DNA of 64,000 nt. Source: Candidatus Poribacteria bacterium. GTDB lineage: Bacteria > Poribacteria > WGA-4E > UBA9662. The notes beneath the pieces are model-generated. The model had not been told where the DNA came from, ran no database searches, and saw only the letters and a program-made list of their open reading frames with translations. Shown piece by piece: positions 27,322 to 35,933 of the stretch. Position 1 is the first letter of the stretch. Each line of letters starts with the position of its first letter. Position numbers and translations under genes: made by a program. Location: NCBI GenBank assembly GCA_002709695.1, contig PAQF01000059.1:1-64000 (forward strand), read 5' to 3'.

Positions 27322-28392
27322 TTGAATTCCAACCATATCAACTTAAAGGGCCTTGATCGGATTGAACTGGAATCTTACGTCCAATCCTGGGGAGAACCAA
27401 AGTACCGCGCTAAACAGCTAATGTCATGGATTTACCAAAAAGGTATATCTGATTTTGAATCCATGACAAACTTACCAAAATCGTTTCGTCACACACTATC
27501 ATCTCAAGCCACAATCAGCCGAACTGAAATTGTCACTAGCTCCGTTTCAACTGATGATAAATCCATTAAATACCTGTTTCGGCTTTCGGACGGCAAACAA
27601 GTTGAAAGTGTACTAATGTTTGACCAACAACGAATAACTGCCTGCCTTTCATCTCAATTCGGTTGTGCTATGGGATGTCAGTTCTGCGCTACTGGAAAAA
27701 TGGGATTCTTCAAAAACCTAACCACTGCCGAGATTCTAGACCAGTTTATGGGTATTGAGCAGGAACTAGGCAGAGAAAAATCTATAACAAACGTCGTCTT
27801 CATGGGGATGGGAGAACCATTTGCTAACTACAAACCAACGATTAAAGCAATTCGGTTACTATGTAACCCCGAAACGATAGGAATGGCCGAACGAAGAATT
27901 ACTGTTTCCACAGTCGGACTAGCACCGCAAATCCGCAGATTCGCCAACGAGGGACTGAAATGCAAACTGGCGCTTTCTCTGAATGCAACAACCAACGCAG
28001 ACAGAAGCCAATTGATGCCAATTAACTTCCAATTTCCAATCGATGAAATCCTTTCCGCTACTAAACATTGGGCAAAAACAACAGGAGAATTAGCAACTTT
28101 GGAATATGTATTGATCCGAGGAATCAATGACCGAACTAAAGATGCCGAAAGATTGTGCCAACTGATGGCCAATCTACCCTGCAAACTCAACATAATCCCA
28201 TTTAATGAGATAGAAGATTCAAATTTCCAAAGGCCTGATGCAAACGCAATTGAAAATTTTCAAAAGATCATAACACAGAATCATTACGTGGCACCAATTC
28301 GATTCAGCAAAGGCAATGATATTACTGCCGCTTGCGGGCAACTTCGAACTATTTACCATCAAGCGGGAAAAACAATGACAGGCATGATCTAG
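27322..28392 (+). CDS. rlmN: Dual-specificity 23S rRNA/tRNA adenine-C2 methyltransferase RlmN
   Basis: A 356-aa radical-SAM enzyme. The CxxxCxxC cluster motif is CAMGCQFC, followed by ATGKMGF, the GMGEP motif and STVGLAP; the methyl-carrying C-terminal Cys is in ITAACGQL. It methylates C2 of A2503 in 23S rRNA and A37 in some tRNAs. Translation seems to begin at TTG 27322, because the upstream frame closes at TAA 27307 with no ATG, and the ribosome site is weak. It is separated from gatB by 91 bp containing the hairpin. Confidence 0.95.
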   Translation: MNSNHINLKGLDRIELESYVQSWGEPKYRAKQLMSWIYQKGISDFESMTNLPKSFRHTLSSQATISRTEIVTSSVSTDDKSIKYLFRLSDGKQVESVLMFDQQRITACLSSQFGCAMGCQFCATGKMGFFKNLTTAEILDQFMGIEQELGREKSITNVVFMGMGEPFANYKPTIKAIRLLCNPETIGMAERRITVSTVGLAPQIRRFANEGLKCKLALSLNATTNADRSQLMPINFQFPIDEILSATKHWAKTTGELATLEYVLIRGINDRTKDAERLCQLMANLPCKLNIIPFNEIEDSNFQRPDANAIENFQKIITQNHYVAPIRFSKGNDITAACGQLRTIYHQAGKTMTGMI

Positions 28393-28434
28393 GCCAAAGA
28401 CCTGCATCTTCAAAAATCCGACACATAAAAATAT

Positions 28435-29436
28435 TCAGTTGCCAAGTGACTCAATGCGTGAAGCCCGCAATACAGTTTCTTGAACAATAAACTCGTGTTC
28501 AAGCGAACGATCAGGTTCCTTCTCCCCACGAATATCAGCTACAAACGCACGTAGACTGTCGACATATCTCGGACGTTTCTCTATTGGAACAACCTGCCAT
28601 CCCTTCTCATAACCATCTCGATTTGTGTCCAAACACAACCTCAATTGGGGAGGTTCAAGTGGTTCCATAATAATGCTTCCCTGAGTCCCATAAACTTCTA
28701 TACGCCTTGAGGTCCCCGAAGCAACTTCTAATGCAGTTGACTCAAGAACAGCCATGGCATTCGAATACTCAAAGACAACAACATTATTATCTTTAAACCA
28801 CGGGAAATGATCCCCATCATGCCTAAGGTGTGATGTTACAGTATCAGGTCTACCCAACAAGGCAACAATGATATCAATTAAATGACATGCCAAGATAAAC
28901 AAAATGCCCCCATCACGTTCACCATGCGAATCCCAGCGATCCCAATGTGATTGATTCACCATACCGGACGAAATACGAGCACGAACAGAAAATATATGGC
29001 CCAGCCTACCAGACGCAACCCAATCTAAGAGAAATTGAAAGCCTGCATTGTATCGAAACATATAACCAAGTTGTACGAGCAAGCCTTTTTCGTTTGCCAC
29101 TGCAAGAACTTCCCGGAACGCTTGCAAACTGTCTCCAGCGGGTTTATCCAGCCAAACATGCTTATTATGACTCAAAGCCTCATCAGCAAAAGTAAGATTA
29201 TCTGACACTTTTCCTTGGATAGCAATACCATCGATAGTTTCATCATTTAACATATCCTCCTTGCACGAGAACCAATTAAGATCCCGATACGGATCAACAT
29301 TTCCCACTGCTTCCCGGGCTACGGAATCCGGCTCAAACACACCACAAAAATCTACTTCATCACTTTCCTTCATGACCCGAGCCTTACCAGAGGCATGATC
29401 ATGCAGAACACCATACTGTGCCAGTTTCACCTTCAT
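28435..29436 (-). CDS. Gfo/Idh/MocA family oxidoreductase
   Basis: A 333-aa member of the family with an unusual N-terminus: KLAQYGVLHDHASGKARVM replaces the classic GxGxxG, so nucleotide binding is atypical. The Lys motif is LDKPAGDS (near residue 97) and the second-domain His region is ILACHLIDIIVALLG. This resembles the subgroup often annotated only as 'Gfo/Idh/MocA family'. It is third in a run of three such minus-strand genes, 155 bp after the previous one, so it may have its own promoter. The substrate is not predictable. Confidence 0.85.
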   Translation of the reverse strand: MKVKLAQYGVLHDHASGKARVMKESDEVDFCGVFEPDSVAREAVGNVDPYRDLNWFSCKEDMLNDETIDGIAIQGKVSDNLTFADEALSHNKHVWLDKPAGDSLQAFREVLAVANEKGLLVQLGYMFRYNAGFQFLLDWVASGRLGHIFSVRARISSGMVNQSHWDRWDSHGERDGGILFILACHLIDIIVALLGRPDTVTSHLRHDGDHFPWFKDNNVVVFEYSNAMAVLESTALEVASGTSRRIEVYGTQGSIIMEPLEPPQLRLCLDTNRDGYEKGWQVVPIEKRPRYVDSLRAFVADIRGEKEPDRSLEHEFIVQETVLRASRIESLGN

Positions 29437-29591
29437 CTTAACTCCTCAAATTGTAATTACGAGTTTACAAACATAACAGACTATACCTACGGGAACAAAC
29501 CTAAGCCGTCAGGCAAAAATTCAATTTCTCTCACGACTCTAACAGTGTACTCCCTAAATCGACTTAACAAAACCTAGCGTAGGCACACCCC

Positions 29592-30650
29592 CTATTCGTT
29601 TCCCCAAGGAAATGATTCAATACGCAACAATCGATCACTTACCGGCAACTTAACCTTAGCCCCCAACTTTTTTGACGATTCATGAATGGCAAAACCAATC
29701 TCGGTTGCACGTCGTGCCTGATCGACATCGCATTTAGTTCGACCATTCGTCTGAATAGCTTGAACCAAATCTCTAACCATAGCTGGTCCTGCAAACCAAG
29801 CATTAGTATCTTGAGGCAACTCAACTAACTGAACTTGATCAGAACTATCTGATGTCCAAAAAAAACTTTGATGAGCATCATTCAAAACAAACAAACGCCC
29901 AGTATCACCAATCACTTCAAAACTCATTGGCAATCCACTCCCTGTATAAGCCCCATCTGGCGTGATGTAGAGAACTGTTCCGTTTGATAATCCAATCTGT
30001 GCACGGCCGGAAGGATCCATCCGGCGGCGGGAATCTTCCGGTTCAGTTGAAAAATCGTCCACAAACCCACTCGCCCACACTGGCTCAACATCACCAGCTA
30101 AGGCAAACAAAGCATCATACCAATGACAGCCATGATTTATCAGGTTCGGTAAACCATAGGCAATGATACTTTTAACCTCACCAATGATGCCATCTGATAT
30201 CTGATCACACAATGCAACATATCGCTCAAACCATCGACGATCAAGAGCCAAAAGAAGAGGTATGTTCTGACAAGCCAACATAAGGTCATCCATTTCCACT
30301 AAACTAGTGACTAGAGGTTTATCACACATAATACCCCGCACACCCAGCCCAGCGGCCAAGACAGATTGTTCAGCATGCATCGTCTGCCGAGTTGCAATAC
30401 AAATGATATCAGGTTGAATCTCCTCCAACATCTTTGGATAATCCCCATAAGTCGGTATATCCCCCCACACATCATGCCAACACGAAACAAATTCGGTCCG
30501 TGTATCCAAATCAAAATCAAAAACAGCCACCACCTCCGTTTCATCTACCTCACAAAAGGCAGTTGCAAAATTGTGACTTCCCGGTTTTCGATTTAACATA
30601 CGATGACAACCAGCAATTGCCACTGTCAGTTTCTCATTTCTTATACCCAT
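29592..30650 (-). CDS. Gfo/Idh/MocA family oxidoreductase
   Basis: A 352-aa protein; I use ATG 30650, which has an excellent AAGGAGG 5 nt upstream rather than a start 24 nt earlier. The N-terminus VAIAGCHRMLNRKPGSHNF departs from the canonical GxGxxG. The Lys motif is CDKPLVTSL (about residue 110) and the catalytic-helix region is INHGCHWYDALFALAG. It follows the upstream paralogue by 24 nt, so the two are an operon. It probably acts on a sugar or sugar acid with NAD(P), but this is family-level inference. Confidence 0.86.
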   Translation of the reverse strand: MGIRNEKLTVAIAGCHRMLNRKPGSHNFATAFCEVDETEVVAVFDFDLDTRTEFVSCWHDVWGDIPTYGDYPKMLEEIQPDIICIATRQTMHAEQSVLAAGLGVRGIMCDKPLVTSLVEMDDLMLACQNIPLLLALDRRWFERYVALCDQISDGIIGEVKSIIAYGLPNLINHGCHWYDALFALAGDVEPVWASGFVDDFSTEPEDSRRRMDPSGRAQIGLSNGTVLYITPDGAYTGSGLPMSFEVIGDTGRLFVLNDAHQSFFWTSDSSDQVQLVELPQDTNAWFAGPAMVRDLVQAIQTNGRTKCDVDQARRATEIGFAIHESSKKLGAKVKLPVSDRLLRIESFPWGNE

Positions 30651-30674
30651 AGTTTCCTCCTTAACAGAACCCAA

Positions 30675-31727
30675 CTACTCTGGGACAACATTGCTGACAA
30701 AATCTTCGTTTTGGACCAAAACACGAATATCACGGTTTTCCATAGGAAAATCCACGCGATTATTACCCAGCCGTTCCGACTCATGAAAAGAAAGAACCAT
30801 TTCCAATGCTGACCGTCCATCATGTCCAGTTGAAATAGAATCCTGATTCGAATCTAGACTGTCAACGATCTCCTCAACCGATAACGGAATAACACATCGT
30901 CCGGATCCAAAAGTATTAATCTTCTGATCTTCTGGTACATTAGGAAAAAATTCCTCTTTGTTACCAACATAAATTTTGAACTGGGGAGGTCGTGTATTAG
31001 TAACTAGGATCCGTCCTTTGGATCCTATCAGTTCGAACAGATTTTGCGCTCGCCCACCATAAACTCCATTAACAATACACTGCACATCATTTTGAAAGTG
31101 AAAATAACCACTTCCTTGGGGATCGAGGGAACCAGAACCAACTAAGCAACCAACCCCCCACTGAACATTTCCCGCAAAAAAGCGCAGCATATCGAAATAA
31201 TGAGTTCCATTATTAGCTAAACCCGCGCTGAAATGAAGCGTCATCGACTGCAATACACCAATAGACTCCTGAGCTATAAGTTCTTTGACTTTTCGATATT
31301 GCCAATCCCATCTACGCCCATGATTGATACTAAGTTTAACGTTGTTCTCCTGACAAATATCAATCATTTCATCAGCCTGACTTAAACTCACAGCCATAGC
31401 TTTTTCACAAAATATGGCTCTAGCACCCGACTGCGCAGCTGCAACAACCATATCTCGATGGGGAATCGGATAGGTACAAACACTAATAATATCTAAATCT
31501 TCAACGTCTAACATTTCCCGCCAATCTTCGTACAGGCAAGAAACACCCCATCTGGCACCGAAAGCCCGACGACGCTGATCAGACATATCAGCTGCTGCCA
31601 CGATACGAGTTCTATGACAATAATCGTAACATCCAGCATGTGTGTTCGGATTGCCACGATGTGTTTCTTGCTCCAACAAACTTGCAATTCGACCACAACC
31701 AATCACACCAACAGTGTAAACTGTCAT
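30675..31727 (-). CDS. Gfo/Idh/MocA family oxidoreductase with EKA in place of EKP
   Basis: A 350-aa protein with a good Rossmann motif (VGVIGCGRIASL) and the His region NNGTHYFDMLRFFAG. The usual EKP motif reads CEKAMAVSL, so the Pro that shapes the active-site loop is replaced while the Lys is kept. It is first in the minus-strand group; its stop at 30675 is 24 nt from the next start. A candidate promoter lies at 31764-31793. The substrate is unknown. Confidence 0.87.
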   Translation of the reverse strand: MTVYTVGVIGCGRIASLLEQETHRGNPNTHAGCYDYCHRTRIVAAADMSDQRRRAFGARWGVSCLYEDWREMLDVEDLDIISVCTYPIPHRDMVVAAAQSGARAIFCEKAMAVSLSQADEMIDICQENNVKLSINHGRRWDWQYRKVKELIAQESIGVLQSMTLHFSAGLANNGTHYFDMLRFFAGNVQWGVGCLVGSGSLDPQGSGYFHFQNDVQCIVNGVYGGRAQNLFELIGSKGRILVTNTRPPQFKIYVGNKEEFFPNVPEDQKINTFGSGRCVIPLSVEEIVDSLDSNQDSISTGHDGRSALEMVLSFHESERLGNNRVDFPMENRDIRVLVQNEDFVSNVVPE

Positions 31728-31763
31728 TTAAGAAATCCCCTTTGATCTCAAAACGTTAGCCCC

Positions 31764-31793
31764 ATCGTACCAAAAAGCAAACTTGGGTTGCAA
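31764..31793 (-). promoter_or_regulatory. Candidate promoter of the three-gene Gfo/Idh group
   Basis: On the minus strand TTGCAA (31793-31788) and TACGAT (31769-31764) are 18 bp apart, about 35 bp before the ATG at 31727. Each box matches the sigma-70 consensus at four of six positions. Confidence 0.35.
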
Positions 31794-32088
31794 GACAAAA
31801 CAAACAGGTTACAAAAACTGCCATCAATAACCAAGATTTAACAGAGAAAAAACCCTTAGAAACGGATACTAAGCCACCTGCTAAAAAGAGAACCAAACGA
31901 AGGAAAAATCACAGAATCAACAGACAGAAAAGAGTTCGAAATCAACCAAGGTGAACGATAAAGGCAAATACTGGCATGTACTCAGATTTCGACTTTGGAT
32001 TCTAACTTACACATAGCCAAAGTATACAACACCATCCCGGCCAAAATAACTCACGTATTTCAAATTAAAGGCGAGAAGAAAAAAGTAT
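31794..32088. other. Intergenic stretch between the TPR gene and Gfo/Idh group
   Basis: I found no convincing coding frame, RNA gene or clear terminator hairpin here; it is an A-rich spacer upstream of the candidate promoter and downstream of the TPR-gene stop. Confidence 0.4.
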
Positions 32089-34917
32089 TTACTGACCAAG
32101 ACCCCGCAGATGCTTATTTGCGTCTGCCTTCCATTCCGCCGGCGGGTTCAGCTTCAAAAACCGCTTCCACCGATCAATAGCTAAAGCCTTTTTATCACTA
32201 TATTCATACATTAAAGCTAAATTGTAATTCGCAGTCAAATCTCCAGGATCAATTTGCAATGCCATTTCAAACTGTTCTGCCGCACGACCAAGCTGATCCA
32301 TATTAAACAACGTATTACCATAATTTAGTAAAGAAGGCACATGGTTAGGGTCTAATTCCAAGGCTTTTTTGAGCATCTCTACGGCCTTTTCAAAATCCAT
32401 CTCATAACTACGATAAAGATCTCCCAAGCGCTGGTAAGCACGAACACATTTAGCATCAATAGCAATCTCTTTTTCATAGTACTTGACGGCTTTACGAAAG
32501 TCCTGCTCCCATTCAATAATAGCGCCTAGTTCAACATTGACCCCACTATAGCCTGACTGGATACTTAGAGTTTTTTCAAAAAACTCTTTGGCTTTGTAAC
32601 GATTATCCAAGTCAAGTTCAGTCATAGCAAGATAATAATGTGCATCTGCATTTTTGGGTTGCAGAGTAATCACTTGTTTAAAATCTTCCGCGATCTTGCT
32701 AGATCTATGAAGTGTTTTTCCAATCTGACGATATCGACGTGTAATTAATCCTCGAAAAAAAAACGCTGGCGCGTAAGTCGGTTCCAATCCGATGGTCTTG
32801 CCATATTCTTCTACGGCCATTTCCGCATATAAATGATAGTCTTCAACAGTTAGTACATGTCGATCAAGTAAACGCGCATAACGAAAATGCCAATCATAGT
32901 GGCTCGGATCATACTGATTGGCCAAACCAAAGTGCTTAATGGCTTTCTCACGTTGATCCCAATCTTCAAAGATCGCAGCCAGATCATACTGTTTTTGCGG
33001 GTGATTCGGTTCCAATTGTAATCCGGGCTCCCAAACACGAACAACATTGGTTTCATCCCCACGATCAAAATAAATTTGGCCAAGACGCAAGAATGGTTCA
33101 GCTTTGGATTGATCGAGCTCTATCGTTCGCTCATATCGACTTACCGCATTATCAAAATCCCCTTTCTGCTCGTAGAGAAGCCCAGCCTGAAAATGACCAT
33201 CAATATGATCAGGATCAAGCCTCGTCGTTTCTATAAACGAAACTAAAGCAGCATCATTATCTCTCAAATCTAAGTGGCATAACCCAGACAAATAATGCGC
33301 CTCTACATTCTTCGGATCAATTGCGATCAATCTAACTAACATGGCCAAAGCATTTTCTGGATCACTTTTCAGCCTGTAAATCCGAGCCGATCGAATCAAG
33401 GCATCTGTATGATTAGGGTCAAGCTCTATTGTCCGTGCATAGAAATGCAGAGCATTATCAAAATCTTCCGTTTCCTGATAACATTGACCAAGCAAGAAAG
33501 TTGCGCCCACATCCCCCGAGTCAATCATCAAATACTTATCAAGAGGAACTATTGCTGATTCAAATTGATTAGCTTCAAAATGAGTCTTCCCTAAATCCAA
33601 GAAATGAGGTTTTAAGTTTGGATCCAACTCGATGCCCTTTTGATACACTCGGGCAGCATTTTCCCGATCTCCTTGGTCATAATAGAGATCGCCCAGAGGA
33701 AAATATACATCAGCATAGCTAGGATCCAGCGAAACTGTCTTTTCATAATGCTTAATCGCCTCAATTGGATTTCCTTCATTAGCTTCAATCTGTGCATAAT
33801 AAAAATAAGCCAGTGGATCATCAGGTTTAACAATTAGCGACCGCTCAAGTAAAGACCGTGCTTCACCAGCACTAATCTGCGCTGAGTAATATTGCGGTAC
33901 TTGATCCAAAAAATAATTTTCTAGCGATGAATCAGCGGCCACTGCAGCCTTGTAGTGATCCATGGCCAAATCCGGTTCACCATTCTCATAGTAAAGACCA
34001 CCAAGCTGAAAGTGTGATAATGAATGTTGTGGATCAAGTAATATTGCACGTTCATATAAATCAATCGCACCATCGATTTTCTGTCGATCCTCAAAAATCA
34101 CAGCCAGTTCATACCAAAGCTCAGCTGTATAAGGTTGATACTTGGCTGCTTTTTCATATTCCTGTAACGCATCGTCATAAAGCCTATCTATTGCCAGCAC
34201 CTGTCCCAACTTATAACGTGCCGGAGCAAAATCTTTTTTCTGACCAAGAACTGACTCGAAAGATTCACGAGCCAGATTGTTTTCCCCACGTAGAAAATGG
34301 ATAACTCCAATCCCGTATTCTGCACGATGATGCCACTCTGTTTTCGCCTTAATCCCAAGTACCGCACGAATTCCAGCTGGTTTGATTTCCAAAACGGTCT
34401 GGAACGCTTGAAGTGCTTGATTAAGCTGTTTTTTCTCCAAAAAAATCTGGCCCCGCTTAAAGTGTGCACCATGATAATTGGAATCAATTCGAATACATTC
34501 ATTCATTTCCTGCAAAGCCAAATCAAATTTTTTCTGTTTCTGATAAAGTCTACCAAGAGCAAAATGAACCGGAAGTAAATCTGGATCAACAACAATCGCT
34601 TGTTGAAGCTGTTCAATCGCTAAACCTATATCTGTGTTCTGCAACGCATACGCATAGCCAAGCCCATAATGTATGTTTGCATCAGGCTCCTGTAGCATTA
34701 TATTTGTTTGGTAAATGGCAATCAGATCCACAAGATGTCCCTGACTGTGCCACTTTAACACCAAACTACGGTGGTTTTTCGCTTTTTCGGATTCCACCGC
34801 CTTTTTATAGTCTTTTTCTAAGTCCACTTTCCAATCAGTATCTGCAGACAAAAGCACAGAACTGACACAGATCATAAAAATCAGTACAGAAAAAACAATT
34901 ATATGTTTAGATTTCAT
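32089..34917 (-). CDS. Large exported TPR-repeat protein
   Basis: A 942-aa protein with a signal peptide (MKSKHIIVFSVLIFMICVSSVLLSA) and then tetratricopeptide repeats almost to the end, about two dozen 34-aa units by eye. Typical units read HFALGRLYQKQKKFDLALQ and HYLSGLCHLDLRDNDAALVS, with the recurring 'D P.....' turn. TPR arrays form superhelices that hold partner proteins or polymers. Export suggests a periplasmic or envelope scaffold, possibly for secretion, polysaccharide or cell-wall machinery. It stands alone on the minus strand, divergent from the ABC-2 gene, with a 360-bp gap after it. The partner is unknown. Confidence 0.88.
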   Translation of the reverse strand: MKSKHIIVFSVLIFMICVSSVLLSADTDWKVDLEKDYKKAVESEKAKNHRSLVLKWHSQGHLVDLIAIYQTNIMLQEPDANIHYGLGYAYALQNTDIGLAIEQLQQAIVVDPDLLPVHFALGRLYQKQKKFDLALQEMNECIRIDSNYHGAHFKRGQIFLEKKQLNQALQAFQTVLEIKPAGIRAVLGIKAKTEWHHRAEYGIGVIHFLRGENNLARESFESVLGQKKDFAPARYKLGQVLAIDRLYDDALQEYEKAAKYQPYTAELWYELAVIFEDRQKIDGAIDLYERAILLDPQHSLSHFQLGGLYYENGEPDLAMDHYKAAVAADSSLENYFLDQVPQYYSAQISAGEARSLLERSLIVKPDDPLAYFYYAQIEANEGNPIEAIKHYEKTVSLDPSYADVYFPLGDLYYDQGDRENAARVYQKGIELDPNLKPHFLDLGKTHFEANQFESAIVPLDKYLMIDSGDVGATFLLGQCYQETEDFDNALHFYARTIELDPNHTDALIRSARIYRLKSDPENALAMLVRLIAIDPKNVEAHYLSGLCHLDLRDNDAALVSFIETTRLDPDHIDGHFQAGLLYEQKGDFDNAVSRYERTIELDQSKAEPFLRLGQIYFDRGDETNVVRVWEPGLQLEPNHPQKQYDLAAIFEDWDQREKAIKHFGLANQYDPSHYDWHFRYARLLDRHVLTVEDYHLYAEMAVEEYGKTIGLEPTYAPAFFFRGLITRRYRQIGKTLHRSSKIAEDFKQVITLQPKNADAHYYLAMTELDLDNRYKAKEFFEKTLSIQSGYSGVNVELGAIIEWEQDFRKAVKYYEKEIAIDAKCVRAYQRLGDLYRSYEMDFEKAVEMLKKALELDPNHVPSLLNYGNTLFNMDQLGRAAEQFEMALQIDPGDLTANYNLALMYEYSDKKALAIDRWKRFLKLNPPAEWKADANKHLRGLGQ

Positions 34918-35051
34918 CCCAGCCGGTTCCTCTCACTACCTAATCAAAAACAATGATAGCTAATTGTAGACAAAAGTGTAAAGAAATTTTCTACTCAAAA
35001 AAAATTCAGGCTTACGCATGACAAGTGATTTCTGATAGAATATCACCAGCG

Positions 35052-35828
35052 ATGCAAAAACTAAAACCGTATTATGTCATCTTTAAACACACACTGCGAC
35101 ACATGTTAGCAAGTCGCAAATCAATTTTCATACTGGTAACAAGCCTGTCACCAATCTTAATTGCCATAATATTTCGATTAACGAAACACAATACCCGTCA
35201 AGTTATCAAATTCATCCCAGACATGACAATCACATTTTTTCTGATGGTAATTACAGTATTAGTGTCGCTATTTTACGCTTCTTCCATCATTGCCGATGAG
35301 ATTGAAGATCAGACTCTATCTTTCCTGCTCATGCGACCAATTCACAAACCAAAATTGCTGTTGAGTAAATTTCTAGCATACATAGTTGGATCAATCCTGT
35401 TCATTACACCTTCACACCTCATCTTTACGCTGATTATTGCCACACACCCAAAAATGCCAGAGAATATCATTTTCCATCTCAGTATGAGCGTAAAGTACCT
35501 AGCTGTTATCATCCTTGGGTTGCTCGCTTACGGCAGCATTTTTTTCGTTCTCAGCGTCAGTTCTAAACACCCAATACTATGGGGATTACTTATTGCCTTT
35601 GGCTGGGAGAAAATTACTATTGCCATACCAGGTAACATTAAAAAAATCTCAGTCATTCATTACCTACTATCAATTTCCCCCAAACAAAATCTCTCACATA
35701 GAACCCAATTTTTACTAGAAAAAGCGGAACTAACCACCAGTTGGATTGCGATTACAATACTTTTAATAATTACATTTGCTGCCCTCTACTGCAGCATACA
35801 ACTTTTCCACAGAAAAGAGTACCAATAA
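35052..35828 (+). CDS. ABC-2 type transporter permease without adjacent ATPase
   Basis: About 258 aa from ATG 35052 (a GTG nine codons upstream is the alternative; neither has a good ribosome site). There are six predicted helices and the ABC-2 hallmark motif DEIEDQTLSFLLMRPIHKPKLLLSKFLA (core LLMRPIHKPKLLLSK) between helices 2 and 3. Such permeases pair with an OppA-independent ATPase to export drugs, lipids or polymers, but no ATPase gene is near: its neighbours are the TPR protein and an esterase. The cognate ATPase must be encoded elsewhere or lost. Confidence 0.82.
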   Translation: MQKLKPYYVIFKHTLRHMLASRKSIFILVTSLSPILIAIIFRLTKHNTRQVIKFIPDMTITFFLMVITVLVSLFYASSIIADEIEDQTLSFLLMRPIHKPKLLLSKFLAYIVGSILFITPSHLIFTLIIATHPKMPENIIFHLSMSVKYLAVIILGLLAYGSIFFVLSVSSKHPILWGLLIAFGWEKITIAIPGNIKKISVIHYLLSISPKQNLSHRTQFLLEKAELTTSWIAITILLIITFAALYCSIQLFHRKEYQ

Positions 35829-35933
35829 AATCAAGCCAAACAAACCGGCAATATAACGGGCCATGAGAGAAATATAACGATACAAAATCCAACTCTAAAT
35901 AAAAACTAGGTTAACGTTTGAGGAAACAATAAC

